A stretch of 64,000 bases of DNA from Bacillota bacterium (GCA_023459335.1 JAEWUO010000020.1:133301-197300), one strand, 5' to 3'; shown: positions 1 to 8,410, numbered from the stretch's first letter. The notes: a model not told the origin generated them from the sequence alone. Made by a program: numbers and translations.

Positions 1-173
1 AACGTCAGTGCGAGGATGTTCCAGGGCGCGACGCCCTTTTCCTGAATCAGGTACGCGATGCGGTGCGTAAGTACGCGCGTTTTACCGCTGCCCGCGCCCG
101 CGAGCACCAGAAGCGGCCCTTCGGTCGTTTCCACCGCTTCGCGTTGTTTGTTATTAAGTGTGGTCAGATCCAT
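1..173 (-). CDS. pcrA: UvrD/PcrA-type DNA helicase, N-terminal fragment
   Basis: Reading leftward from the ATG at 171-173, the product begins MDLTTLNNKQREAV, followed by the Walker A stretch GAGSGKT around residue 29 and the TRVLTHRI segment. This is the classic start of superfamily 1A helicases (Q motif and motif I), which unwind DNA 3'-5' in repair and replication. A GGGGG purine run lies about five bases before the ATG. Only the first 57 or so codons are present because the gene runs off the left edge, so PcrA, UvrD and Rep cannot be told apart firmly; PcrA is the usual Bacillota member. Confidence 0.85.
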   Translation of the reverse strand, partial: MDLTTLNNKQREAVETTEGPLLVLAGAGSGKTRVLTHRIAYLIQEKGVAPWNILALT

Positions 174-283
174 GCTTGTCCCCCATAAACCGTTCGGAAC
201 ATTATAACATAGCCGCGGGGTGCCTTTGAACCCGTAAGCGCGTAAAAAGAAGAAAAAGAACAAATGTTTGCATTTCGTTCTTC

Positions 284-312
284 TTTACGATGCCGCGTTT
301 CTCTGCTATAAT
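284..312 (+). promoter_or_regulatory. Promoter of rdgB, apparently leaderless
   Basis: A perfect TATAAT lies at 307-312 and a 4/6 match TTTACG at 284-289, with a 17-base spacer. The expected start of transcription, seven bases after the -10 box, is position 319, which is the A of the rdgB ATG. No Shine-Dalgarno sequence is visible before that ATG. Confidence 0.65.
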
Positions 313-318
313 CTCCGC

Positions 319-915
319 ATGAAATTGATACTCGCAACCAACAATGCGCACAAGATGCGCGAAATATTCGAGATTCTCGGATCGGATTTTCCGAACATGG
401 TCACGCTGAGGCAGGCGGGGCTGGAGATCGACGTTGTGGAGGACGGGGATACGTTTCAGGCCAACGCGATCAAAAAGGCCGAAGAAGTGCTGAACGCCTC
501 CGATTATCCAGCAGCGCTTGCGGATGACAGCGGGCTCGTCGTGGACGCGCTCGGCGGCGCGCCGGGCGTTTACAGCGCGCGGTATGCCGGAGAAGAGCAT
601 GACGATCAAAAAAACAACGCGAAACTCATGCTTGATATGACGGGTGTGCCTTGGGAAAAAAGAACCTGCCGGTTCGTCTCCGCCGTCGCGCTCGCACGAA
701 CCGGAAAAGACACCGTCTGTACGCTCGGAACGGCGGAAGGATTTTTACTGACCGCGCCGCGCGGAACGAATGGTTTTGGTTACGATCCTTATTTTTATTA
801 TCCTCCGTTTAATAAATCGTTTGCGGAACTGAGCGCGGAGGAAAAGAATTCTGTGAGTCATAGAAAGCGCGCGTTGGAGGCGCTGCAGGAGATTCTGCGG
901 TGGGAACGCGCATGA
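319..915 (+). CDS. rdgB: RdgB/HAM1 non-canonical purine NTP pyrophosphatase
   Basis: This is a house-cleaning enzyme that hydrolyses dITP, ITP and XTP to the monophosphates, keeping deaminated purines out of DNA and RNA. The protein opens MKLILATNNAHKMREI, the family's substrate-binding N-terminus. It also has LADDSGLVVDALGG with the catalytic/metal aspartates near residue 70, GVYSARYAG, and the C-terminal GTNGFGYDPYF and SHRKRAL motifs. The 198-residue length is normal. I chose the ATG at 319 over an upstream TTG because the family starts there and the promoter puts the transcript start on it. The stop overlaps the next gene's ATG (ATGA), so the pair is co-transcribed and probably translationally coupled. 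Confidence 0.93.
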   Translation: MKLILATNNAHKMREIFEILGSDFPNMVTLRQAGLEIDVVEDGDTFQANAIKKAEEVLNASDYPAALADDSGLVVDALGGAPGVYSARYAGEEHDDQKNNAKLMLDMTGVPWEKRTCRFVSAVALARTGKDTVCTLGTAEGFLLTAPRGTNGFGYDPYFYYPPFNKSFAELSAEEKNSVSHRKRALEALQEILRWERA

Positions 916-1385
916 AACGGATCGCTGTCGTTGCGGATTCTCATAATCTGTTTTCGCGTCTGCCGCTCGCCGCGGAGAAACTTGGCGAGGTCGACATGCT
1001 CTTCCACCTTGGCGATTACGCAATCGACGCGGAACGCGTTTCGGAGGCGCTGGGCGGCGTGCCGTTCTTCGCCGTCAAAGGAAATAACGATGTGGGCAGC
1101 GCTTATCCGGAACGAAGGATCGAACTCGTCGAAGACGCGTGGATCATGCTGGTGCATGGGGACAGGTTTTATAATCTCTATCAGCTGATCCATACTGCGC
1201 GTGAAAATCGCTGCGGCGCGGTACTGTTCGGACACACACATATGCCGCTCCTGCAGGCGGACGGCGAACTTCTGATCGTCAATCCCGGCAGTCTCTCTCT
1301 GCCGCGGCGGGGGCATAAACCCTCCTGCGCGCTTTTAGAGGTGGAAGGCAAGGACATCAACGTTATAATGATTCCGCTGATCTGA
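912..1385 (+). CDS. YfcE/MJ0936-family metallophosphoesterase
   Basis: A small (157-residue) calcineurin-like phosphodiesterase. The metal-binding signature is complete: D..H in VVADSHN near residue 10, GD in HLGDYA, the GNND motif (KGNNDVG), a lone H in MLVHGD, and GHTH at about residue 106, followed by NPGS. The family hydrolyses phosphodiesters with two divalent metals; the physiological substrate is unknown. Pairing with rdgB is common in Firmicutes and suggests a shared nucleotide-metabolism role, which is inference. The ATG at 912 overlaps the rdgB stop by four bases; a GTG at 900 in the same frame is a less likely start. Confidence 0.88.
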   Translation: MKRIAVVADSHNLFSRLPLAAEKLGEVDMLFHLGDYAIDAERVSEALGGVPFFAVKGNNDVGSAYPERRIELVEDAWIMLVHGDRFYNLYQLIHTARENRCGAVLFGHTHMPLLQADGELLIVNPGSLSLPRRGHKPSCALLEVEGKDINVIMIPLI

Positions 1386-1396
1386 CAGGAATATAG

Positions 1397-1428
1397 AATT
1401 GGCCTCCCTTGCGGGAGACCAATTTTTT
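1397..1428 (+). terminator. Intrinsic terminator of rdgB operon
   Basis: A 12-position stem (one mismatch) pairs 1397-1408 with 1413-1424 around a TTGC loop, and T residues run to 1428. It follows the phosphoesterase stop by about ten bases and faces the convergent scpB gene. Confidence 0.85.
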
Positions 1429-1462
1429 AAAAATATTCATACTGCGGTTATCTCGATCGTAT

Positions 1463-2020
1463 TTATACAACGGGAATTTCGCCGATGCTTTCTTCAATGA
1501 TCTCGTGTGAAAAGTGTGAAAAGTCTGGCATTTCGTCCACGCTGTGGATGCCGAACTGCCGCAGGAACGCGTCGGTGGTGCCGAACAGCGTCGGATGGCC
1601 GACGACGTCCTTATGCCCGACCTCGACGATGAGGCCGAGTTTTAAAAGCTGCGTCACCGCGTAATCGCAGCGTACGCCGCGCACGCGTTCCACGTCCGAA
1701 CGTGTCACCGGCTGGCGGTATGCGACGATGGCGAGCGTTTCTAAAAGCGACTGTGACACGCTCTTCGTTTCGTCCGGATTTAGAAGCTTTTTCACTTCGT
1801 CGATATAATCGCGGCTGCTGACAAGCTGCGCGGTGTCCGCAGTAACGAGAAGCTGGATCCCGCGCGCTTCTTCGCGGTAGAGATGCTCCATATCGGCGAG
1901 GAGGCTGCGCGCCGACGCGAGCGGCAGGTCGAGCACACGCGCCAATTCTGCGATCGCTACCGGATCGCCCGCAACGAAGAGCATACATTCGATTTTGTGA
2001 AACAGCGTCCGGTCTTCCAT
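1463..2020 (-). CDS. scpB: Segregation and condensation protein B
   Basis: ScpB is the winged-helix kite subunit of the bacterial SMC-ScpAB condensin, which acts on the nucleoid in chromosome compaction and segregation. The 185-residue protein shows the usual start (LFHKIECMLFVAGDP), the LETLAIVAYRQPVTRSDVE motif of the second winged helix near residue 90, and the GHPTLFGTTDAFLRQFG motif near the C-terminus. A GGGGGAAC ribosome site precedes the ATG. It lies 43 bases after scpA, so the two subunits are made from one transcript. Confidence 0.95.
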   Translation of the reverse strand: MEDRTLFHKIECMLFVAGDPVAIAELARVLDLPLASARSLLADMEHLYREEARGIQLLVTADTAQLVSSRDYIDEVKKLLNPDETKSVSQSLLETLAIVAYRQPVTRSDVERVRGVRCDYAVTQLLKLGLIVEVGHKDVVGHPTLFGTTDAFLRQFGIHSVDEMPDFSHFSHEIIEESIGEIPVV

Positions 2021-2063
2021 GTTCCCCCAAACAAATCAGATCTATCCCCGCGCAAATCGCGGA

Positions 2064-2828
2064 TCAGTCTTCCGTTTCGTCCATGTATTCGTAGGATTCG
2101 TCGTCCAGCAGCAGCTTGTCCGCGCTGATGCGGATCGGCGCGAACGGCGCTTTCTGCCTCAGCAGGATTTCGCCGCGCGCGATCATTTCAAGAAGCGCCA
2201 TAAACGTGACGATGATCTCCATACGCGCTGCGCCGGGCGAGAAAAGCTCTTCAAACGAGACTGCGGTTTTTTCCTGCAGCACCGTGCGGATGCGTCCGGT
2301 TTGCGAGCGGACGGTATACCGGTCCGGGCTGACGTGCTGGGAACGGATCGGTTCCGGCGCGTCTTTTTTACGTTCCAGCATCTCCAGAAAGGCGGCGAAC
2401 AGCCCGTCCATCGTCGCGCCGTCGAGCGCTACTTCCTTCGGCGGGAGCGGCACATCCTCCGGCAGGCGCGTGCAGCTTTCCCGCGCGGTGTCGAACAACT
2501 CCCTGAGCTTTTCGCTCGCTTCTTTAAAAGCCTTATAATCCTGCAGCTGCCGGATCAGCAGCGTTTCGGGGTCTTCCTCCGCTTCGTCTTCTTTCGGCGG
2601 GCGGGGCAGGAGCTGTCGGGACTTGATATACAAAAGCGTTGCCCCCATGGTTAAAAATTCGCTCGCCGTGTCCATATCCAGTTCGTCGAGCTGATCCATA
2701 TAGGAAAGGTACTGCGCGGTGATCTCGGAGACGAAGATGTCCTTGACGTCCACCTCGGCTTCTTCGATCAGATGCAGCAGAAGATCAAGCGGCCCTTCAA
2801 ATTGCCGGAGCTGTACCGTATACGGCAT
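2064..2828 (-). CDS. scpA: Segregation and condensation protein A
   Basis: ScpA is the kleisin that bridges SMC heads. The N-terminus contains the family hallmark FEGPLDLLLHLIEEAEVDV, then DIFVSEITAQYLSYM, and EFLTMGATLLYIKSRQLLP near residue 60. The central region is acidic and variable, and the C-terminal winged helix has VTFMALLEMIARGEI. The 254-residue length is standard. An AAGGAGG sits rather far (about 14 bases) before the ATG. Upstream lies a membrane protease gene 75 bases away, and scpB follows, a common Firmicutes order. Confidence 0.95.
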   Translation of the reverse strand: MPYTVQLRQFEGPLDLLLHLIEEAEVDVKDIFVSEITAQYLSYMDQLDELDMDTASEFLTMGATLLYIKSRQLLPRPPKEDEAEEDPETLLIRQLQDYKAFKEASEKLRELFDTARESCTRLPEDVPLPPKEVALDGATMDGLFAAFLEMLERKKDAPEPIRSQHVSPDRYTVRSQTGRIRTVLQEKTAVSFEELFSPGAARMEIIVTFMALLEMIARGEILLRQKAPFAPIRISADKLLLDDESYEYMDETED

Positions 2829-2903
2829 GAGGTTTTCTTGGTTGCCTCCTTAGAAGGTATCCTTCAAAAGCCTGGCTAGAAGGCCTTTTTCAGAAGGTTT
2901 TCT

Positions 2904-3557
2904 TTAAAAAAGATTGACGAACCACGCGGCGATTGTAAAGAAGCCGGAGGTGATGCCGGAGATAAGATAGCCCAGCACCGTAGATACCACGCCAAGCAGC
3001 AGCAGCGCAAGCAGGATCCACTGCCCGTACTGGCGCAGGAACATGAAAAAACGCGGAATCTTGCGCACCAGCAGGCTCTCCAACACATGCGATCCATCGA
3101 GAGGATAGATCGGGATCAGGTTGAAGATCGCGAGAGCGAGATTGATCGTGATAATCGAGCCAAAGATACCGGTAAACGCCGGGTTGGTTCCGAAACCCCA
3201 CTTCAGCACGCCCGCCACATAGATAAATGAAAACAAAAACGCGGTGATGAAGTTAACAAAGATGCCGGCAAGGGAAACGAGGATATCGTCCCGTTTGTAA
3301 TTTTTGAAATTACGCGGATTGACCGGCACTGGCTTCGCCCAGCCGAAACCGACAAGGAGCAGCATGATAAAACCGATCGGGTCGATGTGTGCGAGCGGAT
3401 TTATTGTCATGCGTCCGAGATTGCGCGCGGTCGGGTCACCGAGACGATAAGCCATATAGGCGTGCGCCCACTCGTGCACCGTCAGGCCGATAAGAATCGC
3501 CGGCAGCACATAAAGAAACTGAAGCGGGTTTTGAAAGAGCTGTACGATACGTGACAA
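2904..3557 (-). CDS. Site-2 protease family (M50) membrane metalloprotease
   Basis: An integral membrane zinc protease with the HEWAH motif in the second half of the first membrane helix, the GRMTINPLAHIDPIG segment, and the third metal motif NLIPIYPLDG near residue 150. There are about six hydrophobic segments. Such YwhC-like proteins cut substrates within the membrane; the substrate is unknown. I chose a TTG start at 3557 because GGAAAGGA lies ten bases before it and the predicted transcript start (about 3585) is downstream of the ATG at 3590. This also gives the family's usual short N-terminus. The protein would be 217 residues. It sits upstream of scpA-scpB. Confidence 0.85.
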   Translation of the reverse strand: MSRIVQLFQNPLQFLYVLPAILIGLTVHEWAHAYMAYRLGDPTARNLGRMTINPLAHIDPIGFIMLLLVGFGWAKPVPVNPRNFKNYKRDDILVSLAGIFVNFITAFLFSFIYVAGVLKWGFGTNPAFTGIFGSIITINLALAIFNLIPIYPLDGSHVLESLLVRKIPRFFMFLRQYGQWILLALLLLGVVSTVLGYLISGITSGFFTIAAWFVNLF

Positions 3558-3591
3558 AATCGCATGGTCCTTTCCATTTGAGATAATCATA

Positions 3592-3620
3592 ATTATACGC
3601 GAACAAAAAACCGAACGCAA
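3592..3620 (-). promoter_or_regulatory. Promoter of the site-2 protease gene
   Basis: On the minus strand a perfect TATAAT (3592-3597) lies 17 bases from TTGCGT (3615-3620). Transcription would begin near 3585, leaving a 28-base leader before the TTG start at 3557. Confidence 0.55.
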
Positions 3621-3704
3621 TCAAGGCGTGAAGATGCGGCTGATTTTCCACAGTCTGTTCACAAACGCGTGAGGACGTTGCGGGGATTGACAAGTTTCAT
3701 CCGG

Positions 3705-5408
3705 TTACGAACGATCCGCATTTGTGCGGAGTTTGCCGACGAGCGCAGCATCCGGTGTGACGTACAGCGTTTTATTGGTGGAGTAGACCACCATGCCGGG
3801 GTGCGCGCCGGAGGGTTTTTTTACGAATTTTCGCGGCGTGTAATCGACCGGAACCCCGCCGGAGGAGCGCGCCTGAGAATAATAGGCCGCGAGCGACGCC
3901 GCCTCGCGCAGCGTTAATTCCGGCGGATCGCCGTCAAAATCGACGATCACATGCGAACCGGGGATAGTTTTCGCGTGCAGCCAGAGGTTGCCGGGGCGCG
4001 CGGTCTGGAAGGTAAGCGTATCGTTTTGACGGTTGTTTTTGCCGACGTAAATTATAATACCGTCGCTGGACAGAAACCGCATCGGCGCGGAGGCTTTGTT
4101 TGCGGATTTCGCCTGACGCGTTTTATCGGGGCGGAGGTATTTTTCACGCACCAGTTCTTCCCGGATTTCGGAGAGTTCGTAGAGCGTGTCGCATTTTTCG
4201 ATGTTTTCCAGCTGGCCTTCCAGGTAAGCGATTTCGGCTTCGAGCCCTTCGATTTGCCCCTCCGCATACGCTTTGCCGAGCTTTCCTTTGCGATATTGTT
4301 TGAAATACCGTTTCGCGTTTTCCTGCGCGCCGTAGGCGGGGTCGAGCGGAACGATACGCTTGACCGGAGGATCGACGAAGTAATCGTCGACAACGAGTTC
4401 GCTTTGGCCCGGTTTCGCAAGATGCAGGTTGGCAAGGATCAGTTCCCCATTGATTCGAGCGGCTTCAAACGCGTCCGTCTGGCGGATCGTTTCGAGGAAC
4501 GCGGAATATTTATTCTGCGCGCGGCTCAGCGCGGCGGAGACCGTGTGACGCAGCGCAGCGCCGTTACGGCGTTTACGGACGATCTGGTCGCGGTCCGAAA
4601 AATAGCGATCTAGCGCTTCGCTCATGCCGGATACCGGCTCGGCTCTTGCGAAAAGACCGTCGGGAAGAAACGGCAGCGCGGCGACGGGCTCGCCTTCCGC
4701 GTTAAACGCGACGCAGGGCGCGTAAGCGCCCTCCTTCATCGCCCGAATCAGGGCGAACAGCGCGCCGCCGGATGGAGCCGCGGCGATCAGCGCCGCCGCC
4801 GTCTGCTTGGATACGCCGTCGAAGGAAGCGGTCAGCGCGCGCAGGGGGTTGGGGGAGAGCGCCGCTGATTCGAACGCCTCCAGAGGCGCGGAAAACGGAT
4901 CGAGCTTGCCTTGCGGCGGGATCGGTTCGTAAGGAAATCCGGGAAGAAGCATGCGCGCGGCGTCGTCTCCCGCCGAGATGCGGCGAAGGCAGTCCACAAT
5001 CGCGCCGGAAGGTTCCAGCAAAACAAGGTTTGCGTGTTTGCCGGTCAGTTCGATGATAAGACGCAAGGAAACCTCGTCGAAAAACTCGTTTCGCGCGAGA
5101 ACGATAATTTCGCAGACACGGTCGGCGCCGAGCTGGCGAATGGAACAGATGCGCCCGCCGATAAGACGGCGGCGCAGCAGCATACAGAAGGCCGGCGCGT
5201 TGGCGGGATTATCGAACGAGCGGCTGGTGAGCTGCATCCGTCCGTTTTCGGCGTGCGTACTGACAAGAAGCTTTTGCGTGCCGTTGTTAGCCCGCACAGT
5301 AAAGAGCAGCAAGTCCCTTTCGGGCTGCTGCACCTTGTCGATCTTGCCGCCGACAAGCGGCTGGCATTCGTTGATTACCGCGCCGAGCGCGATACCGTCC
5401 ATGGCCAT
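3705..5408 (-). CDS. rqcH: RqcH/NFACT ribosome quality control protein
   Basis: RqcH binds stalled 50S subunits carrying peptidyl-tRNA and recruits alanyl-tRNA to add C-terminal alanine tails that mark the nascent chain for degradation. The 567-residue protein has the NFACT-N domain (MDGIALGAVINEC, then LRLIIELTGKHANLVLL near residue 115), a central helix-hairpin-helix and coiled-coil region (about 260-430), and the NFACT-R domain near the end with GIIIYVGKNNRQND, LWLHAKTIPGSHV and VKKPSGAHPGMV. It was formerly annotated as fibronectin-binding protein. It begins eight bases after yerC, with which it shares a transcript. I saw no clear terminator before the protease gene. Confidence 0.95.
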   Translation of the reverse strand: MAMDGIALGAVINECQPLVGGKIDKVQQPERDLLLFTVRANNGTQKLLVSTHAENGRMQLTSRSFDNPANAPAFCMLLRRRLIGGRICSIRQLGADRVCEIIVLARNEFFDEVSLRLIIELTGKHANLVLLEPSGAIVDCLRRISAGDDAARMLLPGFPYEPIPPQGKLDPFSAPLEAFESAALSPNPLRALTASFDGVSKQTAAALIAAAPSGGALFALIRAMKEGAYAPCVAFNAEGEPVAALPFLPDGLFARAEPVSGMSEALDRYFSDRDQIVRKRRNGAALRHTVSAALSRAQNKYSAFLETIRQTDAFEAARINGELILANLHLAKPGQSELVVDDYFVDPPVKRIVPLDPAYGAQENAKRYFKQYRKGKLGKAYAEGQIEGLEAEIAYLEGQLENIEKCDTLYELSEIREELVREKYLRPDKTRQAKSANKASAPMRFLSSDGIIIYVGKNNRQNDTLTFQTARPGNLWLHAKTIPGSHVIVDFDGDPPELTLREAASLAAYYSQARSSGGVPVDYTPRKFVKKPSGAHPGMVVYSTNKTLYVTPDAALVGKLRTNADRS

Positions 5409-5416
5409 TGGATGTG

Positions 5417-5719
5417 TTACTCCGATTTTTTCATGCGGTCCAGCACCAGACGGTAACCGCCTGCGCCGTACTCCAGGCAGCGGTTGACGCGGCTGATGGT
5501 CGCCGTCGATGCGTTAAAGCGGTGCGCGATGTCCTGATAGGTAACGTCCGCGTCGAGCTGGCGGGCCACCTGCCAGCGTTGGGCAAGCGCCTGCAGTTCG
5601 TTGATCGTACAGATATCCTCGAAAAAGCGGTAACACTCCGTCAGGTCGCGCAGGGAGAGAATCGCGTGAAACACGTCGTCTAGTTCCTGACTTTTCAGCC
5701 TGGATTCATATGCGTCCAT
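5417..5719 (-). CDS. yerC: YerC/YecD family TrpR-related DNA-binding protein
   Basis: A 100-residue helix-turn-helix protein of the TrpR-like superfamily. The visible features are LRDLTECYRFFEDICTINE, LQALAQRWQVARQLDADVTY, the recognition helix region IAHRFNASTATISRVNRCL, and the family-typical GAGGYRLVLDR ending. Members of this family are small transcription regulators, but their targets are poorly known, and a regulatory role here is inferred from fold only. It is the first gene of a pair with rqcH. The region upstream is A+T-rich (5750-5810), and no promoter stands out clearly there. Confidence 0.88.
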   Translation of the reverse strand: MDAYESRLKSQELDDVFHAILSLRDLTECYRFFEDICTINELQALAQRWQVARQLDADVTYQDIAHRFNASTATISRVNRCLEYGAGGYRLVLDRMKKSE

Positions 5720-5824
5720 ACAGATGCGCCTTTCGTTCGGAATTCTTGGATGCAGAGAAATTAGTAAAATACTATCATCATATAAACAATTATGATTTTA
5801 TTCGCTTTCACACTGGAAAGCAAG

Positions 5825-5852
5825 AAAAAAGGACACGCCTTGACGGCGTGCC
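5825..5852 (-). terminator. Intrinsic terminator of rpsT
   Basis: Read leftward, an eight-to-nine base-pair stem (5845-5852 with 5831-5839) is followed by six T residues (complement of 5825-5830). It lies 25 bases beyond the rpsT stop. Confidence 0.85.
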
Positions 5853-5876
5853 TCAATCTGAAAACCGAGCGGGGGG

Positions 5877-6140
5877 TTACTGCGCCGCGGCGCGTTTTTT
5901 CGCAAGCTGCGACTTTTTGCGGGCGGCAGCGTTCTTGTGGATCATGCCTTTTGCGGCGGCATGATCGACCGTGCTGACGGCCGTCAAATACGCTTTTTCT
6001 GTTGCGGCAGAGTCTCCGGCATGCAGCGCTTCGTCAAAGCGGCGGATAGTCGTCTTCATCTCGGACTTGGCCGCGCGGTTGCGAAGGGCTTGCTTCTCGG
6101 TGATTTTGACACGCTTGATAGCGGACTTGATATTTGCCAA
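5877..6140 (-). CDS. rpsT: 30S ribosomal protein S20
   Basis: S20 binds the 5' domain of 16S rRNA early in 30S assembly. The 87-residue basic protein begins MANIKSAIKRVKITEKQALRN after a start-codon residue, and carries KSEMKTTIRRF and the C-terminal GMIHKNAAARKKSQLAKK, all standard. The start codon is TTG (6138-6140), preceded by a strong GGGGGTGA. E. coli rpsT also uses UUG and is autoregulated through translation; the shared codon hints at the same tactic here, which is inference. It is a single-gene transcript with its own promoter and terminator. Confidence 0.97.
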   Translation of the reverse strand: MANIKSAIKRVKITEKQALRNRAAKSEMKTTIRRFDEALHAGDSAATEKAYLTAVSTVDHAAAKGMIHKNAAARKKSQLAKKRAAAQ

Positions 6141-6188
6141 AACAATTCACCCCCTGATTCAGTCTTGAATTTCACTCGAACAGAAGAC

Positions 6189-6217
6189 AGTTTAGCATAC
6201 CGGAGCGTTGAATGCAA
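6189..6217 (-). promoter_or_regulatory. Promoter of rpsT
   Basis: On the minus strand, TAAACT (6189-6194) preceded by an extended TGC lies 17 bases from TTGCAT (6212-6217). Transcription would start near 6182, giving a leader of about 40 bases. Confidence 0.6.
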
Positions 6218-6370
6218 GCAAAATATCGCACCATAGCGTATTTCCTTTCTTGCGTTGCACGTATGCTTAAATAAACGGAAATACGTTTCACATACCAGCG
6301 TGAAGTGTGACTAAGTCCCGAAATACCGCCGTGCAAAGGCATATTTCACATTTTCGTTGCATTTTCAAAG

Positions 6371-6398
6371 TTGACGCGTCCGTCATTCGTGGTATAAT
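6371..6398 (+). promoter_or_regulatory. SigA-type promoter of groESL
   Basis: TTGACG (6371-6376) and TATAAT (6393-6398) are separated by 16 bases. The expected transcript start near 6405 lies just before the CIRCE element, the usual arrangement for HrcA-repressed chaperone operons. Confidence 0.9.
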
Positions 6399-6409
6399 AA
6401 TTTTCGTGA

Positions 6410-6436
6410 TTAGCACTCAACAAAAAAGAGTGCTAA
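6410..6436 (+). promoter_or_regulatory. CIRCE operator (HrcA binding site)
   Basis: A perfect inverted repeat TTAGCACTC (6410-6418), nine-base spacer, GAGTGCTAA (6428-6436). This is the full consensus of the CIRCE element bound by the heat-shock repressor HrcA. It lies in the 5' leader of groES, so repression at normal temperature and release under heat shock are expected. hrcA itself is not in the window. Confidence 0.97.
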
Positions 6437-6478
6437 CAAATAGAAATTCATATCGAATATATAGGAGGCGCAACTCGT

Positions 6479-6763
6479 ATGAAACTGAAACCTTTGGCCG
6501 ATCGCGTGGTCGTGTTCAGCATTGAGAACGAAGAGGTTGTCAAGGGCGGCATCGTCCTTCCGACCGCCGCAAAGGAAAAACCGCAGATGGCGGAAGTTGT
6601 CTCGGTCGGCCCAGGCGGCGTTGTGGATGGCAAGGATGTCGTCATGTACGTCAAAGCGGGCGACAAGGTGATCTGCTCCAAGTACGCAGGCACTGAAGTC
6701 AAGCTGGACGACAAGGAATATCTCATCGTCCGTCAGAGCGATATCCTCGCGGTCGTGGAATAA
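6479..6763 (+). CDS. groES: Co-chaperonin GroES
   Basis: The lid of the GroEL folding chamber. The 94-residue protein starts MKLKPLADRVVV and carries the mobile-loop region KGGIVLPTAAKEKPQ, VVSVGPGG, and a C-terminal DDKEYLIVRQSDILAVVE. A TAGGAGG site lies about ten bases before the ATG. groEL follows after 18 bases, and both are controlled by the CIRCE element. Confidence 0.98.
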   Translation: MKLKPLADRVVVFSIENEEVVKGGIVLPTAAKEKPQMAEVVSVGPGGVVDGKDVVMYVKAGDKVICSKYAGTEVKLDDKEYLIVRQSDILAVVE

Positions 6764-6781
6764 TCAGGAGGGAAACACATT

Positions 6782-8410
6782 ATGGCTAAGCAACTGAAAT
6801 ACAGCGAAGATGCGCGCAGAGCGCTCCAGACCGGCCTTGACAAGCTGGCCAACACCGTGAAGATCACACTTGGTCCCAAGGGACGCAACGTCGTACTCGA
6901 TAAGAAATACGGCGCGCCCCTGATCACCAACGACGGCGTGACCATCGCAAAGGAAATTGAGCTGGAAGACCCATTTGAAAACATGGGCGCGCAGCTCGTC
7001 AAGGAAGTCGCCACCAAAACGAACGACGTCGCGGGAGACGGAACCACTACGGCGACCCTGCTCGCGCAGGCGATCGTCCGAGAGGGTATGAAGAACGTCG
7101 CCGCCGGTGCGAATCCGATGGTAATCCGCCACGGCATCGAAGCCGCCGTCAATGAAGCGGTCGAGGGCCTCAAGGCGCTGAGCAAGCCCGTCGGCAACAA
7201 GACCGCCATCGCACAGGTCGCAGCGATTTCTGCGAGCGACGAAAACGTCGGCAAACTCATCTCGGACGCGATGGAAAAGGTCGGCAACGACGGCGTTATC
7301 ACCGTCGAAGAGAGCAAGACCATGAAGACCGAGCTCAACATCGTGGAAGGCATGCAGTTCGACCGCGGATACGCTTCCGCATACATGGTCACCGATACCG
7401 AAAAGATGGAAGGCATTCTGGATAACCCTTACATTCTGATCACCGATAAGAAGATCAGCAATATTCAGGAAATCCTGCCGATTCTGCAGCAGATCGCTCA
7501 GCAGAGCCGCGCGCTTCTGATCATCGCCGAGGACGTCGAGGGCGAAGCGCTCACGACAATCGTGCTCAACAAACTTCGCGGCACGTTTAACTGCATCGCC
7601 GTCAAGGCTCCGGGCTTTGGCGACCGCAGAAAGGCTATGCTGCAGGATATCGCGGTACTGACCGGCGGCGAGGTCATCTCTTCCGAAATAGGCCTCGACC
7701 TGAAGGAAACACAGGTAAGCCAGCTGGGCACCGCGCGTCAGGTCAAGGTGGACAAGGACAACACCATCATCGTGGAAGGCGCGGGCAGCGCCGAGGAAAT
7801 CAAGGCGCGCGTCGCCGCGATCAAAGTACAGATCGGCGAAACAACGTCCGATTACGATAAGGAGAAACTGCAGGAACGTCTTGCCAAGCTCTCCGGCGGC
7901 GTGGCCGTTATCGCGGTCGGCGCGGCAACCGAAATCGAGATGAAGGAGTTCAAGCTCCGTATCGAAGACGCGCTCTCCGCGACCCGCGCGGCCGTGGAAG
8001 AGGGCATCGTCCCCGGCGGCGGCGTAGCGCTGCTCAACGTGGCGGATCGCGTGAAAAAGCTCGCTGAGAAATCGAGCGGCGACTTCAAAACCGGCATTAA
8101 CATCATCCTGCGCGCGCTGGAAGAACCGCTTCGCCAGATTGCGATCAACGCGGGCGTGGACGGCGCGGTCGTCGTCGAAAACATCCGCCGCGAGAACAAA
8201 CCCGGCTACGGCTACAACGTCGCAACCGATAAATACTCGATCCTCGCGGAAGAGGGCATCATCGACCCGACCAAGGTTACCCGCAGTGCGCTGCAGAACG
8301 CGGCTTCCGTTGCGGCGATGGTCCTCACCACCGAGAGCCTGGTCACCGACATTCCGACGCCTCCGACGCCCGCCCCGGCGCCCGGCCCGGATATGGGCGG
8401 CATGTACTAA
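6782..8410 (+). CDS. groEL: Chaperonin GroEL
   Basis: The 60-kDa ATP-dependent chaperonin subunit, forming two stacked heptameric rings in the cytoplasm. The protein is 542 residues. Visible signatures are the ATP-binding VKITLGPKGRNVVLDKKYG and DVAGDGTTTATLLAQAI, the RAAVEEGIVPGGGVALL motif near residue 405, and AGVDGAVVVENI. The C-terminus ends GPDMGGMY, a short Gly-Met tail as in other GroEL proteins. It shares the CIRCE-controlled transcript with groES. No degenerate motif is visible, so it is probably the main copy. Confidence 0.98.
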   Translation: MAKQLKYSEDARRALQTGLDKLANTVKITLGPKGRNVVLDKKYGAPLITNDGVTIAKEIELEDPFENMGAQLVKEVATKTNDVAGDGTTTATLLAQAIVREGMKNVAAGANPMVIRHGIEAAVNEAVEGLKALSKPVGNKTAIAQVAAISASDENVGKLISDAMEKVGNDGVITVEESKTMKTELNIVEGMQFDRGYASAYMVTDTEKMEGILDNPYILITDKKISNIQEILPILQQIAQQSRALLIIAEDVEGEALTTIVLNKLRGTFNCIAVKAPGFGDRRKAMLQDIAVLTGGEVISSEIGLDLKETQVSQLGTARQVKVDKDNTIIVEGAGSAEEIKARVAAIKVQIGETTSDYDKEKLQERLAKLSGGVAVIAVGAATEIEMKEFKLRIEDALSATRAAVEEGIVPGGGVALLNVADRVKKLAEKSSGDFKTGINIILRALEEPLRQIAINAGVDGAVVVENIRRENKPGYGYNVATDKYSILAEEGIIDPTKVTRSALQNAASVAAMVLTTESLVTDIPTPPTPAPAPGPDMGGMY

